Part shown: piece after piece, positions 1 to 8,420 of the stretch | Position numbering within the stretch: position 1 is the first letter of the stretch | Layout: each line of letters starts with the position of its first letter | From: OMIW01 sp044235645 | GTDB lineage: Bacteria; Bdellovibrionota_C; UBA2361; OMIW01 | Assembly (NCBI GenBank): GCA_044235645.1 | Contig: JBIIHQ010000004.1 | Span: forward strand, 186,001 to 250,000 | Length of the DNA stretch: 64,000 nt | Direction of reading: 5' to 3' | The notes under the pieces: generated by a model | The model's input: only the letters and a program-made list of their open reading frames with translations | Databases searched by the model: none | What the model was told of the DNA's origin: nothing | Program-made: the position numbers and the translations under genes

Positions 1-67
1 GGATATCGGCGTGCGTGACGGTGGCACCATGTATTTTTGCCCGAAGCATTGAACGAAACAGCGTCAT
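1..67 (-). CDS. panD: Aspartate 1-decarboxylase, N-terminal fragment cut by window edge
   Basis: Only the first 22 codons lie in the window; the gene continues past base 1. The translated start reads MTLFRSMLRAKIHGATVTHA, which matches the PanD N-terminus (M-x-R-x-ML-x-x-K-x-H-x-x-x-VTHAD). PanD decarboxylates aspartate to beta-alanine for pantothenate synthesis and is a pyruvoyl enzyme processed at an internal Gly-Ser that lies outside the window. A purine-rich ribosome binding site (GAGGTGAGG) precedes the ATG at 67. It follows panB on the same strand after 88 bases, so the two pantothenate genes probably form one operon, with no panC between them. Confidence 0.85.
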   Translation of the reverse strand, partial: MTLFRSMLRAKIHGATVTHADI

Positions 68-155
68 ACGTCTTGATCCTCACCTCTTACCATCGTGCTC
101 GGCATTTTTTGGACAGCCGAGGTGCGAGTTTGTGGCCTTCATTTGTTTGACAACG
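68..155. other. panB-panD intergenic hairpin
   Basis: The 88-base gap between panB and panD holds a perfect 6-bp inverted repeat, CTCGGC and GCCGAG, separated by 12 bases that include a T6 run on the plus strand (A6 on the coding strand). On the coding strand no T-run follows the stem, so it does not look like a full terminator. It could modulate panD expression relative to panB, or be chance. Confidence 0.25.
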
Positions 156-983
156 TCATCGATCACCATAAGAATGCTCTGGTCCTGGGAATTTCCCGGC
201 GAGAACTTCATTGACGTAGCCAGCCACTGATTGTAGCACCGCCTCCTTCAAGTTTCCAAACTGCTTTACAAATTTCGGACTCTCTCGCAGTGATAGGCCT
301 AGCATATCATGGGTGACAAGGATTTGCCCGCGACATGAGCTCCCTGCTCCGATACCGATAGTCGGTATCGATACCTCTCTCGATATTTCAGCTCCAAGCT
401 CGCTTGGTACCCCTTCGACCACAAGACAAAAGGCACCCGCTGACTCAACGGCACGAGCATCAGCGAGAATCTGACTGCGAGTGCGGGAGCGGAGGTTCTT
501 CTCTCCCTCCTTACCCTTCCCCTGCACGCGGTATCCCCCCATCCGATTCACGGATTGGGGGGTTAGGCCGATGTGCCCCATCACCGGTATCTCTGCCCGC
601 ACAATAGCTCTGATAGTATCCGCGAAGGGTGCGCCTCCCTCCAGTTTTACCCCCCCCACGCCGCCTTCTTGCACGAGCCTCCCAGCATTTCTTACAGCCT
701 CCTCGGTGGACACCTGATAGGATAGGAAGGGCATGTCTCCTACAACAAAGGCTCGCTGAACGCCAGCAGTTACGCAGGCACAATGGTATACCATTTGATC
801 CATCGTTACTGGGAGGGTGTTACCCTTGCCTTGCATCGGCGATGCGAGTGAATCGCCGACGAGGACCAGATCGATTCCCGCTTTATCGAGAAGGACCGCC
901 ATTGTAAAGTCATACGCAGTGAGGCAGGTGATGGGCCGGGGCGCATCAGCTAGCCATGGGGCGGTAATTCGGATGGGATGCAT
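156..983 (-). CDS. panB: 3-methyl-2-oxobutanoate hydroxymethyltransferase (ketopantoate hydroxymethyltransferase)
   Basis: PanB transfers a hydroxymethyl group from 5,10-methylene-tetrahydrofolate to 2-oxoisovalerate, giving ketopantoate, the first step of pantothenate synthesis in the cytosol. The protein shows the family blocks in order: LTAYDF near residue 21, LVGDSL with the metal-binding Asp44, VGDMPF with Asp83, VKLEGG with Lys113 and Glu115, GHIGLTPQ, and a late VVEGVP block. I chose the ATG at 983 (275 residues) because it gives the same N-terminal length as E. coli PanB; an in-frame ATG at 1040 adds 19 residues without a convincing ribosome binding site. It is followed by panD on the same strand and is divergent from nagZ. 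Confidence 0.95.
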   Translation of the reverse strand: MHPIRITAPWLADAPRPITCLTAYDFTMAVLLDKAGIDLVLVGDSLASPMQGKGNTLPVTMDQMVYHCACVTAGVQRAFVVGDMPFLSYQVSTEEAVRNAGRLVQEGGVGGVKLEGGAPFADTIRAIVRAEIPVMGHIGLTPQSVNRMGGYRVQGKGKEGEKNLRSRTRSQILADARAVESAGAFCLVVEGVPSELGAEISREVSIPTIGIGAGSSCRGQILVTHDMLGLSLRESPKFVKQFGNLKEAVLQSVAGYVNEVLAGKFPGPEHSYGDR

Positions 984-1201
984 ATTCGAACTCGTCGATT
1001 CGGTGGTTTCCTTGTTCGACCGATGTGGGTGGTTTTCCATAATTTGTCATCCCAACGACAGTTATCGTACTCTTCACAACGAGGTCCGCGCTGTTTGCTC
1101 TTCACTCGGGTCGTCAGCTCGATGGGGGCTTCGGTCCATTTCGAGCGGACGAATTCCCAAATCCTGGGGACCCTTCTCTCCGTTATCACAGGAAGTTTAT
1201 C

Positions 1202-2302
1202 ATGGTTGACCGATCGACACACCCGCGCGACCTTTTCCCCTTCGGAAACCATCTTATCGTGGGGCTCTCAGGGACCTTTTTATCGGATGAGGACAAAAAG
1301 GTTTTGGAGAGCCTTCGCCCTGTTGGGGTGCTTTTGCTTGCGCGAAACTTTGTGTACGGCAAACCGTACGGCGATTGGATCGATTCACTTGACACTCTCT
1401 TGGCTGAGGTGAAGCGGTATGCGGGTCGCTCGCAGATGCTAGTCACCCTCGACCACGAGGGGGGGACTGTTGTGAGAACTCCCCATCCGATTACTCGATT
1501 CCCTCCTCCCTGTCTCCTCAGAGAGCAGTCCTACAATGTAGCGCGCGCGACCGGGAGGGAGCTGTGCTCTCTCGGCGTAAACGTCTCATGGGCTCCATTG
1601 GCAGATATTAACTCAAATCCTAACAACCCGATCATCGGAGTGAGAGCGCTGAGTTCGGATCCGGTTGAAGTGGCGACATTTGCGAGAGCTTATGCTCGGG
1701 GCCTTTCAGACGCGGGGGTGATTGGGTGCGCAAAGCACTTTCCGGGTCACGGGGATACCAGTACCGACTCTCATCTCGAGCTTCCAGTCCTCCCTACCTC
1801 CCGAGAGGTCCTCCTGCAGCGAGAGTTGGTACCGTTTCGAGCTCTGTGCGGGGATGGAATTCCTCTCGTCATGACGGCTCATGTTTTATTTCCGGCTGTT
1901 GACCCATCGGAGCCCGCAACCTTCTCGCGAACGCTCATTCATGACCTTTTGAGAGGCGAGCTCGGATACGATGGGGTGGTTGTCTCCGACGATCTTGAGA
2001 TGAGGGCTATCAGTCGCCGCATTGATGAGGAGGGAGCGGTCGTTGAACCATTCATCGCGGGGTGTGATCTCACGATTGTTGCCCGGTATCTGAGTCCCCG
2101 AATTGATCATCTTTTCTCGATGGCCCACGTATTTTCCGAGCGGGTTGATGAGGATGCTAACTTTGCCGATCAGATCACAAGAGCTCGGCGGCGGATTGAT
2201 AGTTTATTAATCAAGACTCCGATGCCGGCGGTAGAGGTGCTGGCTCCGGAGGTTCTTGAGAATCACGCTCGACTTTCGATCGAGGTGGCGTTCGGTCGTT
2301 AG
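1202..2302 (+). CDS. nagZ: Beta-N-acetylhexosaminidase, glycoside hydrolase family 3
   Basis: NagZ removes N-acetylglucosamine from muropeptides in cytosolic peptidoglycan recycling. The 366-residue length is usual for the single-domain enzyme. The diagnostic loop KHFPGHGDTSTDSH is at residues 178-191 and carries the His of the NagZ catalytic dyad. The nucleophile is in VVSDDLEM, probably Asp263. No signal peptide is seen, consistent with a cytosolic enzyme. The ATG has a good AGGAAG ribosome binding site 8 bases upstream. It stands divergent from panB and is followed by nth after about 50 bases. Confidence 0.93.
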   Translation: MVDRSTHPRDLFPFGNHLIVGLSGTFLSDEDKKVLESLRPVGVLLLARNFVYGKPYGDWIDSLDTLLAEVKRYAGRSQMLVTLDHEGGTVVRTPHPITRFPPPCLLREQSYNVARATGRELCSLGVNVSWAPLADINSNPNNPIIGVRALSSDPVEVATFARAYARGLSDAGVIGCAKHFPGHGDTSTDSHLELPVLPTSREVLLQRELVPFRALCGDGIPLVMTAHVLFPAVDPSEPATFSRTLIHDLLRGELGYDGVVVSDDLEMRAISRRIDEEGAVVEPFIAGCDLTIVARYLSPRIDHLFSMAHVFSERVDEDANFADQITRARRRIDSLLIKTPMPAVEVLAPEVLENHARLSIEVAFGR

Positions 2303-2354
2303 GAGTGCCCGCTGACAATCGGTATCAAGAGGGCACCGCGGAAGAGAGGGGAAG

Positions 2355-3008
2355 GTGGTAGACGGTGGCTTAGTGCAAGAGTTTTCCCGGCAAAAGCGGG
2401 AACGTTTGATGAAGCGGTTGGAGGCGGCATACCCTAATCCAAAATCCGAGCTGATCTTCTCAGATGATTACCAGCTTGTGGTGGCAGTAGTGCTGTCAGC
2501 CCAATGCACCGACAAGAAAGTCAACCAGGTGACTCCAACTCTCTTTGAGAGATATACTACCTTCTATTCACTGGCTTCAGGATCAGTCGCAGAGATTGAG
2601 GCCATTATTAGGCCGATCAATTACTATAGGACGAAGGCGCGTAATATTCGGGCCCTCGCAGAGCAAGTCGTTGAACATTGGGGAGGGCGGCTTCCTGCGG
2701 CAATTGATGACCTCCAGACTTTGCCCGGAGTGGGACGCAAGACGGCAAACGTGGTAGCGAGTGAGCGGGGAACCGAGGCTGGCCTTGCGGTGGATACACA
2801 TGTGTTCCGGGTGTCTCGAAGGCTGGGTCTTGCTCGGGGAAAGGATGCAAGGGAAGTTGAAGAGGAGTTACGAAGGCAATTTCCGAAGAAGCGATGGCGA
2901 GATCTTCACCATAGTTTGATTCTTCACGGACGGGCGGTGTGCACTGCCCGGAATCCTCGGTGTAATGATTGTGTGCTTAGCTCTCTGTGCGCGTTTAATA
3001 TGAGATAG
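2355..3008 (+). CDS. nth: Endonuclease III, DNA glycosylase/AP lyase
   Basis: This is a base-excision repair glycosylase for oxidised pyrimidines with AP-lyase activity. The helix-hairpin-helix LPGVGRKTANVV is at residues 123-134 with the catalytic Lys129, and the catalytic Asp is in VDTHVFRV (Asp147). The C-terminus holds the [4Fe-4S] ligands in the classic spacing C-x6-C-x2-C-x5-C (Cys196, 203, 206, 212). The start is a GTG close behind a GAGGGGAAG tract; an in-frame ATG at 2409 would remove 18 residues but shorten the N-terminus relative to E. coli Nth. It may be co-transcribed with nagZ. Confidence 0.95.
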   Translation: MVDGGLVQEFSRQKRERLMKRLEAAYPNPKSELIFSDDYQLVVAVVLSAQCTDKKVNQVTPTLFERYTTFYSLASGSVAEIEAIIRPINYYRTKARNIRALAEQVVEHWGGRLPAAIDDLQTLPGVGRKTANVVASERGTEAGLAVDTHVFRVSRRLGLARGKDAREVEEELRRQFPKKRWRDLHHSLILHGRAVCTARNPRCNDCVLSSLCAFNMR

Positions 3009-3032
3009 GTAGATCTTTTCAAGGGTCGATTT

Positions 3033-3770
3033 GTGGCAAGAATCAATTTTTTTCACCTTCTCCTGCATCCAAAAAAAAGTTTTTACGTTATTCCCCGGTT
3101 TGCGACGGCATTCTTAATTTTGTTGATGCTAGGACTATCGGGGTGCGGTTCCGGTCGTCAGAATGCCGATCGTCGGACAAATTTGCGAGTGATTAATGGA
3201 AATGCCCAGATAACTGCTATCGATGTCCTCCTAGATGGGCGATCTTTTCTAGAAAGTATGGGCTACCTCGAGAGCACTGGATACGTAAATGTCCGAAGTG
3301 GTCAGCGAGAGATTCGTGCACTGGTTTCGGGTACCCTGACGACGATAGGGGGCACGAGCTTCAATCTGAGCGACGGGAACGATCAAACCCTGCTTGTATT
3401 TGGTACCGCGGAAAATCCTCGAAGTAACCTTCTTCGGGATGATACTGACGGAGCGCCGAAAGGTTCAGTCAAGTTTCAGGTCATCAGAGTTGCCGAGGCT
3501 GCGCCACGTGCTGATGTGTACATTCTGGATTCGGGCAAGAGTGTGGAATCGGTGGGGCCGACCGTGCGGAGCATTGGATTGGGAATAAATGGCGGATATT
3601 TTGAGGGATTACCGGGAACCTATACTGTATGGGTCACTGTCGCGAACTCCAAGGAGGTTTTAGCGGTTGAGCGAGATTTAGTATTCGAGGAGAGGGGATT
3701 GTATACGATACTGATTGCTGATGCTCCTGGCGGAGGCGAGCCGATCACGATAGTCCAATTAAAGGGCTAA
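3033..3770 (+). CDS. DUF4397-type lipoprotein
   Basis: The 245-residue protein begins with a basic stretch, then a hydrophobic segment (about residues 23-36) ending in the lipobox LSGC, so Cys38 is the predicted lipidation site. The mature part starts NLRVINGNAQITAIDVLLDG, which is the form of DUF4397 repeats (LRVvna....vDvyvdG), and a second similar unit begins around residue 150 (VKFQVIRVAEAAPRADVYIL). These are beta-rich extracytoplasmic domains of unknown function. Ser-Gly after the Cys gives no inner-membrane retention signal, so outer-membrane location is likely. The start is GTG with AAGGG upstream. It follows nth by 24 bases, perhaps only by position. Confidence 0.7.
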   Translation: MARINFFHLLLHPKKSFYVIPRFATAFLILLMLGLSGCGSGRQNADRRTNLRVINGNAQITAIDVLLDGRSFLESMGYLESTGYVNVRSGQREIRALVSGTLTTIGGTSFNLSDGNDQTLLVFGTAENPRSNLLRDDTDGAPKGSVKFQVIRVAEAAPRADVYILDSGKSVESVGPTVRSIGLGINGGYFEGLPGTYTVWVTVANSKEVLAVERDLVFEERGLYTILIADAPGGGEPITIVQLKG

Positions 3771-3818
3771 ACAAAGAGGGAGTTCAGTCTCTCGTCGCTC
3801 ATGCCCCCTCGAGTCCTT

Positions 3819-4181
3819 TTAGGGCTGCAATCGCATGTTTCGGATGATGTTCATGATCATTTCGTGAACATTCTTCATGAAGGTCTGGAATGCGGAGAGC
3901 GTTTCAAAAGATCTATTTACTCGTTGTTGCTGGGCATCAATCAGGCCTCGCAGATGCTCTTGCATAGTTCCTGGGCCGGCTTTTGGGGGAAGGTCCAACG
4001 CTTTCAGTGCATCATTAATCTGTTTGTCGCTCTTACCACCAGATGATAATCCATAGAGGGTCATCAGTTTTTCCTGCTCAGCTTGGGCTCGGCTGCCGAC
4101 GGTTCTCGCGGCTTTTTCCGCATCGGAGGCACTAATTGAAGGAGATAAAAAACTAGTCAGGGAACTTGTTGCAATTTTCAT
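3819..4181 (-). CDS. Small helical protein of unknown function
   Basis: I do not recognise this 120-residue protein. The N-terminus is Ser/Thr rich, followed by helical segments, a Gly-Pro-rich linker (about residues 60-73) and a long C-terminal amphipathic helix (about residues 80-118) ending in NIIRNMRLQP. No signal peptide, membrane segment or cysteine is visible. Its size and terminal helix loosely recall small helical secretion or filament subunits, but no such system is encoded nearby, so I make no functional claim. It converges on the DUF4397 lipoprotein gene and stands alone. Confidence 0.55.
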   Translation of the reverse strand: MKIATSSLTSFLSPSISASDAEKAARTVGSRAQAEQEKLMTLYGLSSGGKSDKQINDALKALDLPPKAGPGTMQEHLRGLIDAQQQRVNRSFETLSAFQTFMKNVHEMIMNIIRNMRLQP

Positions 4182-4344
4182 AAATCAAATGTCCGCGTTA
4201 GTTAAAAAAAATACTCAGCCGCTGGAGGAGCTTGTTTATTCGCCTATCCTTCAGCAGAAGATTTCGACGATCCCTGTATCGGATATTTGATGGGAAAGTT
4301 GCTTACAGGAGACTGTTGAGAAGAAATTTGTGGGAGATATAAGC

Positions 4345-4764
4345 TCAACCGATCCGCCGAACTCGAACCTTTGCGACCCCAGCATGTCGCATACCTAGGC
4401 GAGCGGCCGCTCCCTCTGCCAAATCAAGATCTCTTCCTCGAATAAAAGGCCCTCGATCATTAATTCGTACCGTGACTGTTCTACCGGTTATTGGATAGGT
4501 AACTCGCAAGATGGATCCGAACGGGAGGGTTCGATGAGCTGCGGTCCATGCGTGACGGTTAAAAATCTCCCCGTTTGCGGTGGGATGGCCATGAAAAGCA
4601 GCGCCGTAATATGACGCACGCATGAAGCAGGATTCCCCAACTGCAGGGGAGGGAGACGTGAGCTGATCTCGTCTCTCGCGGATAAATGAGCATGAAGAGA
4701 GGCAAGCTATCCCCAAGAGCATGGTCATGACAAACAGACGTGGGTGTGCCAAATTGCTCAACAT
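4345..4764 (-). CDS. rlpA: RlpA-like septal ring lipoprotein (double-psi beta-barrel)
   Basis: RlpA proteins are outer-membrane lipoproteins that bind or cleave stem-less (denuded) glycans at division septa. The signal peptide ends in the lipobox LSSC (Cys25). The barrel domain shows the family blocks in order: ASYYG, FHGHPTANGEIF with the conserved Glu, TAAHRTLPFGS, and RINDRGPF with the conserved Asp. At 139 residues it is a minimal form without the C-terminal SPOR domain of E. coli RlpA, so septal targeting would need another route. Its start overlaps the end of murA by 7 bases, so the two cell-wall genes are translationally coupled in one operon. Confidence 0.9.
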   Translation of the reverse strand: MLSNLAHPRLFVMTMLLGIACLSSCSFIRERRDQLTSPSPAVGESCFMRASYYGAAFHGHPTANGEIFNRHAWTAAHRTLPFGSILRVTYPITGRTVTVRINDRGPFIRGRDLDLAEGAAARLGMRHAGVAKVRVRRIG

Positions 4765-6062
4765 CCTGAAAACATCAGATCCTCAGCGTCTGCGATTCGA
4801 TTGCAGATGGTACCACCTAGTGCCGCAATTTTTTCCTCTAGTCGCTCGTATCCTCTGCGAAGGTGGTGTGGCTCACTGATAAAGGTGGACCCTTCTGCAG
4901 CCAAACCCGCGACCACAAGGCTGGCTGCTGCCCTAATGTCATGACCTTCGACTGCAGCACCACTCAGTTTCGGCGTTCCAATAATTCTGGCGCAGCGATC
5001 AGATAGCTCAATGTGGGCTCCCAGTCGCCAAAGCTCGGCCACATGTCGGAATCGAGCCTCGTAGACCGTTTCTTCGACCGAGCTTTCTCCCTCGACGGTA
5101 CAGAGAGCAGCTAGCAGGGGAGCCTGTAGATCCGTTGCAAGCTCTGGAAATGGCCCTGTGGTGACAGATACCCCTCTGAGGTCGCGCCGAGCATCAACGG
5201 TGAGCGAATTTTCGGCTCTCTCAATCTCACATCCCATCTCTGAAAAGATATCGAGTAGCTTACCAACATGAGCAGGACGGACTCCATTCACGGTCACCTT
5301 ACCTCGAGTGGCTACTCCGGCGCAGAGGTAGGTACCCGCTTCAATACGGTCCCCGATAAGGTTAAGGGAGGTGCCTGAAAGGTGCGGGGTACCTGAAATG
5401 AGAATTCGTGATGTTCCAACTCCCTCGATACTCGCCCCCATCCTGGTCAAAAGTTCGGCCATCGACTCGATCTCTGGCTCCCTTGCAGCGCCCTCGATAA
5501 TCGTTGTACCGGAGACCCGAGCTGCAACCATGAGGATCTGGTGCGTCGCACCAACAGATGGATATCGAAACGTAATGTGAGCTGGACGCAGGCCGTGGGG
5601 TGCCGTAGCAAACACAACGCCATGTTTTAGTTCGATATTGGCACCCATTGCAGTGAGTGCTTCAAGGTGAATATCGACGGGTCGGGCACCGATGATGTCC
5701 CCCCCGGGAAGCGACACTTGGGCTTCGCCACAGCGAGCGAGGAGAGGACCAAGGATCCAAAATGAGGCCCGGAGGGCCTTGATGAGGCTATGGCTCGCAG
5801 AGTGCCGCGAGAGTTCCTTCGTTTGAATAGTTACGGTTCCGCCGTCGAGACCAATTCGGTGCAGATCCATCTGTGACCCAAGAGCTTCGAGCAGTTGGCG
5901 GACGTGGGTTATGTCTTCGAGTGCTGGAACATTTGACAGTGTTACCGGTTCATCGGTTAACAAGGTCGCCATCAGAAGGGGCAGAGCGGCGTTTTTTGCG
6001 CCTCCAGCGACTACCGATCCTTTGAGAGATCCACCTCCAACCACCTCGATACATTCGTACAT
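4758..6062 (-). CDS. murA: UDP-N-acetylglucosamine 1-carboxyvinyltransferase, Asp-type active site
   Basis: MurA transfers enolpyruvate from PEP to UDP-GlcNAc, the first committed step of peptidoglycan synthesis. GGAKNAALPLL carries Lys23-Asn24 (E. coli Lys22-Asn23). The catalytic loop reads SLPGGDIIGARPVD: the usual catalytic Cys (E. coli Cys115) is Asp122 here, encoded by GAC, while the loop Arg (Arg127, E. coli Arg120) is kept. Asp at this site is known from Mycobacterium, Chlamydia and Borrelia MurA and is associated with intrinsic fosfomycin resistance. The ATG at 6062 gives 434 residues with GAGAAA upstream; an in-frame TTG at 6077 is less likely. rlpA follows with a 7-base overlap. Confidence 0.95.
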   Translation of the reverse strand: MYECIEVVGGGSLKGSVVAGGAKNAALPLLMATLLTDEPVTLSNVPALEDITHVRQLLEALGSQMDLHRIGLDGGTVTIQTKELSRHSASHSLIKALRASFWILGPLLARCGEAQVSLPGGDIIGARPVDIHLEALTAMGANIELKHGVVFATAPHGLRPAHITFRYPSVGATHQILMVAARVSGTTIIEGAAREPEIESMAELLTRMGASIEGVGTSRILISGTPHLSGTSLNLIGDRIEAGTYLCAGVATRGKVTVNGVRPAHVGKLLDIFSEMGCEIERAENSLTVDARRDLRGVSVTTGPFPELATDLQAPLLAALCTVEGESSVEETVYEARFRHVAELWRLGAHIELSDRCARIIGTPKLSGAAVEGHDIRAAASLVVAGLAAEGSTFISEPHHLRRGYERLEEKIAALGGTICNRIADAEDLMFSGC

Positions 6063-6209
6063 AACGTTTTCTCGCAAATTCTTTTGTTATCTATGTCGTA
6101 TCAATTCTCATCGAGGTTTAGTCGGAGTTTTGGTCGTGAAACGATAGCACAACGGGAGGAAGGTACAAACGAGAGGTAACAGTTTATGCGGTGGAGCGCT
6201 AAAGAACGA

Positions 6210-6259
6210 AAAAAGGGTCAAGAGAGCACGAGAACATCACGTGCCTTCTTACCCTTTTT
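6210..6259 (-). terminator. Rho-independent terminator downstream of groEL (second of two)
   Basis: A near-perfect inverted repeat of about 20 bp (AAAAAGGGT...GCACG on one side, CGTGC...ACCCTTTTT on the other) with a short loop. Read on the minus strand, the stem ends in a TTTTTT run, so it fits termination of groESL read-through before murA. The symmetric A/T flanks would also let it act on the plus strand. Confidence 0.75.
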
Positions 6260-6297
6260 CCCCCAGTATTAAACCGGACGTATAGGAGATGAAAAGA

Positions 6298-6330
6298 CTC
6301 AGATGGGAACGGACTGCTAGCCCATCTGAG
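6298..6330 (-). terminator. Hairpin directly downstream of groEL (first of two)
   Basis: A perfect 10-bp inverted repeat, CTCAGATGGG and CCCATCTGAG, with a 13-base loop starts 9 bases after the groEL stop codon. On the minus strand it is followed by TCTTTTC, a weak T-tract. It probably works as a terminator or 3'-end stabiliser for the groESL transcript. Confidence 0.7.
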
Positions 6331-6338
6331 CTGTATTA

Positions 6339-7976
6339 CTACATCATGCCACCCATACCACCCATACCGCCCATGCCAGGATGTGCTGGAGCATCCTTTT
6401 CTTCCTTGGGCTTGTCAGCAATGATTGCCTCAGTTGTGAGCATCAAACCGGCAACTGATGCCGCATTTTGCAGCGCACTGCGAACAACCTTGGTCGGATC
6501 GATGATACCGGCCTTGATCAGGTCCTCGTATTGATCCGTTGCCGCGTTGTAGCCGAAGGCATCTTTTCCGTTCCGGACCTTCTCGATCACAACAGCAGGC
6601 TCGGCACCAGCGTTGGTGGAGATTGTTCGGAGAGGAGCAAGACAGGCCTCGCGCACGATCTTAACACCGAAGTTCTGGTCTTCATTCTCGAGCTTGAGGG
6701 TTGCCAATTTTTCGATAGCTCGGATGAGAGCTACTCCGCCCCCAGGGACAATCCCTTCCTCAACCGCTGCGCGAGTTGCGTGAAGAGCATCTTCGACTCG
6801 AGCCTTCTTCTCCTTCATCTCAACTTCGGTTGCGGCGCCGACATTGATCACAGCAACCCCACCGACGAGCTTCGCGAGGCGCTCCTGGAGTTTTTCGCGA
6901 TCGTAATCTGAGGAGGTCTCATCGATCTGCTTCCGAATCTGATTGACGCGAGCCTTGATAGCATCTTTGTCACCCGAACCGTCGATGATGGTTGAGGTGT
7001 CTTTAGTCACGACTACTCTCTTGCATCGGCCAAGATCGCTGAGGGTAATGCTTTCGAGCTTGATCCCAAGATCCTCGGTAAGGCATTTTCCACCGGTGAG
7101 GATCGCGATATCTTCGAGGATCGCCTTGCGACGGTCACCAAATCCAGGAGCTTTGACCGCACAAACATTAAGCGTGCCTCGGATTTTGTTCACTACGAGA
7201 GTCGCGAGAGCTTCACCTTCTACCTCTTCAGCAATAATGACGAGAGGTTTGCCCTGTTTTGCTACCTGCTCAAGTATTGGAAGAAGATCCTTCATGCTCG
7301 AGATCTTCTTCTCGTGGATGAGAATCAAAGGATTGTCTATCTCGGCTTCCATCCGTTCAGCGTTGGTCACGAAGTAAGGCGACAAATAACCCCGATCAAA
7401 CTGCATCCCTTCGACTACTTCGAGCTCAGTCTGAAGGCCCTTGGCTTCCTCGACGGTGATGACACCCTCTTTGCCGACCTTTTCCATCGCTTCCGCGATA
7501 ATATTACCAATCTCTTTATCGGCATTTGCGGAGATGGTTCCCACCTGCGCGATATCCTCTTTCCCCTTGGTCGACTGGCTCAGACCACGGAGGGCGGTGA
7601 CAACCACTTCCACCGCTGCATCGATGCCCCGCTTGAGAGACATCGGATCGTGACCGGCAGCCACGAGCTTCATCCCTTGATCGTAAATCGCATCGGCAAG
7701 AACGGTTGCGGTCGTTGTTCCGTCACCAGCAACATCGGAGGTCTTGGATGCAACCTCTTTGACCATCTGAGCGCCCATGTTCTTGAAGCCCTCAAGTTCG
7801 ATCTCCTTGGCGACTGTTACCCCATCTTTCGTGATGGTGGGAGCACCAAAGCTCTTCTGAATGACGACGTTGCGCCCCTTGGGGCCCATCGTTACTCTCA
7901 CTGCGTCTGCAAGAGTCTTTACTCCCCGCTTGATTTCGTTCCGCGCATCAAGTCCAAATTCAAGTTCTTTTGCCAT
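6339..7976 (-). CDS. groEL: Chaperonin GroEL (Hsp60)
   Basis: GroEL is the 60-kDa chaperonin that forms the double-ring folding chamber and works with GroES. The 545-residue protein is of normal length and conserved from end to end: MGPKGRNVVI and DGVTVAKEI in the equatorial domain, the ATP-binding block GDGTTTATVLA, and the flexible C-terminal tail of GGM repeats (GMGGMGGMGGMM). The start ATG at 7976 is the natural one. It lies 123 bases after groES on the same strand, in the usual groES-groEL order, and is closed by two hairpins. No CIRCE element is visible upstream of the operon. Confidence 0.98.
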   Translation of the reverse strand: MAKELEFGLDARNEIKRGVKTLADAVRVTMGPKGRNVVIQKSFGAPTITKDGVTVAKEIELEGFKNMGAQMVKEVASKTSDVAGDGTTTATVLADAIYDQGMKLVAAGHDPMSLKRGIDAAVEVVVTALRGLSQSTKGKEDIAQVGTISANADKEIGNIIAEAMEKVGKEGVITVEEAKGLQTELEVVEGMQFDRGYLSPYFVTNAERMEAEIDNPLILIHEKKISSMKDLLPILEQVAKQGKPLVIIAEEVEGEALATLVVNKIRGTLNVCAVKAPGFGDRRKAILEDIAILTGGKCLTEDLGIKLESITLSDLGRCKRVVVTKDTSTIIDGSGDKDAIKARVNQIRKQIDETSSDYDREKLQERLAKLVGGVAVINVGAATEVEMKEKKARVEDALHATRAAVEEGIVPGGGVALIRAIEKLATLKLENEDQNFGVKIVREACLAPLRTISTNAGAEPAVVIEKVRNGKDAFGYNAATDQYEDLIKAGIIDPTKVVRSALQNAASVAGLMLTTEAIIADKPKEEKDAPAHPGMGGMGGMGGMM

Positions 7977-8099
7977 TTCTACACCTTTTTCTTTTGTTGC
8001 TCAGAGATACGCTTTCTAGGGCTTCTCGAGCGTTTTAGTTCTGAAGTCGCTTAGTCCTGTCTGTCCCCCGTACCCGTTGGTCGGGATCGGCACAGAGGT

Positions 8100-8420
8100 C
8101 TAGGCTTGGAGAACGCCCAAAACATCATCTTCGCGCATGATGAGGAATTCTTCCCCTTCAATCTTCACTGCAGTCCCTGAGTACTTACCGAACAGGATCT
8201 TGTCACCGGGGTTAAGGTCAAGAGGCTGTACGGTGCCGTCTTCCCGAACCTTACCCTTTCCGCGGGCAACAACTACTCCCTGCTGTGGCTTTTCTTTGGC
8301 GCTGTCGGGAATGAACAACCCGGAAGCGGTTTTTTCCTCGCCATCGAGCACCTTCACGATCAACCGGTCCTGTAACGGACGGATCTTTGCATCAAGCGTT
8401 CTGTCTGTTTTTTCGCTCAT
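8100..8420 (-). CDS. groES: Co-chaperonin GroES (Hsp10)
   Basis: GroES forms the heptameric lid of the GroEL chamber. The 106-residue protein carries an about 12-residue N-terminal extension before the usual IRPLQDRLIVK start of the fold. The mobile loop region is EEKTASGLFIPDSAKEKPQQG, and the C-terminal part has VLFGK-type GDKILFGKYSGTAVKIEGEE. The ATG at 8420 has a strong AAAGGAGAT ribosome binding site 9 bases upstream. It is the first gene of the groES-groEL operon. An HrcA-type inverted repeat was looked for upstream and not found, so the heat-shock control is unresolved. Confidence 0.97.
   Translation of the reverse strand: MSEKTDRTLDAKIRPLQDRLIVKVLDGEEKTASGLFIPDSAKEKPQQGVVVARGKGKVREDGTVQPLDLNPGDKILFGKYSGTAVKIEGEEFLIMREDDVLGVLQA

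Noticed and set aside
4189..4290. A 33-codon plus-strand frame with protein-like composition between the orphan gene and rlpA
   Set aside because: There is no ribosome binding site before the ATG, and nothing similar is known to me. It is too short to support alone.
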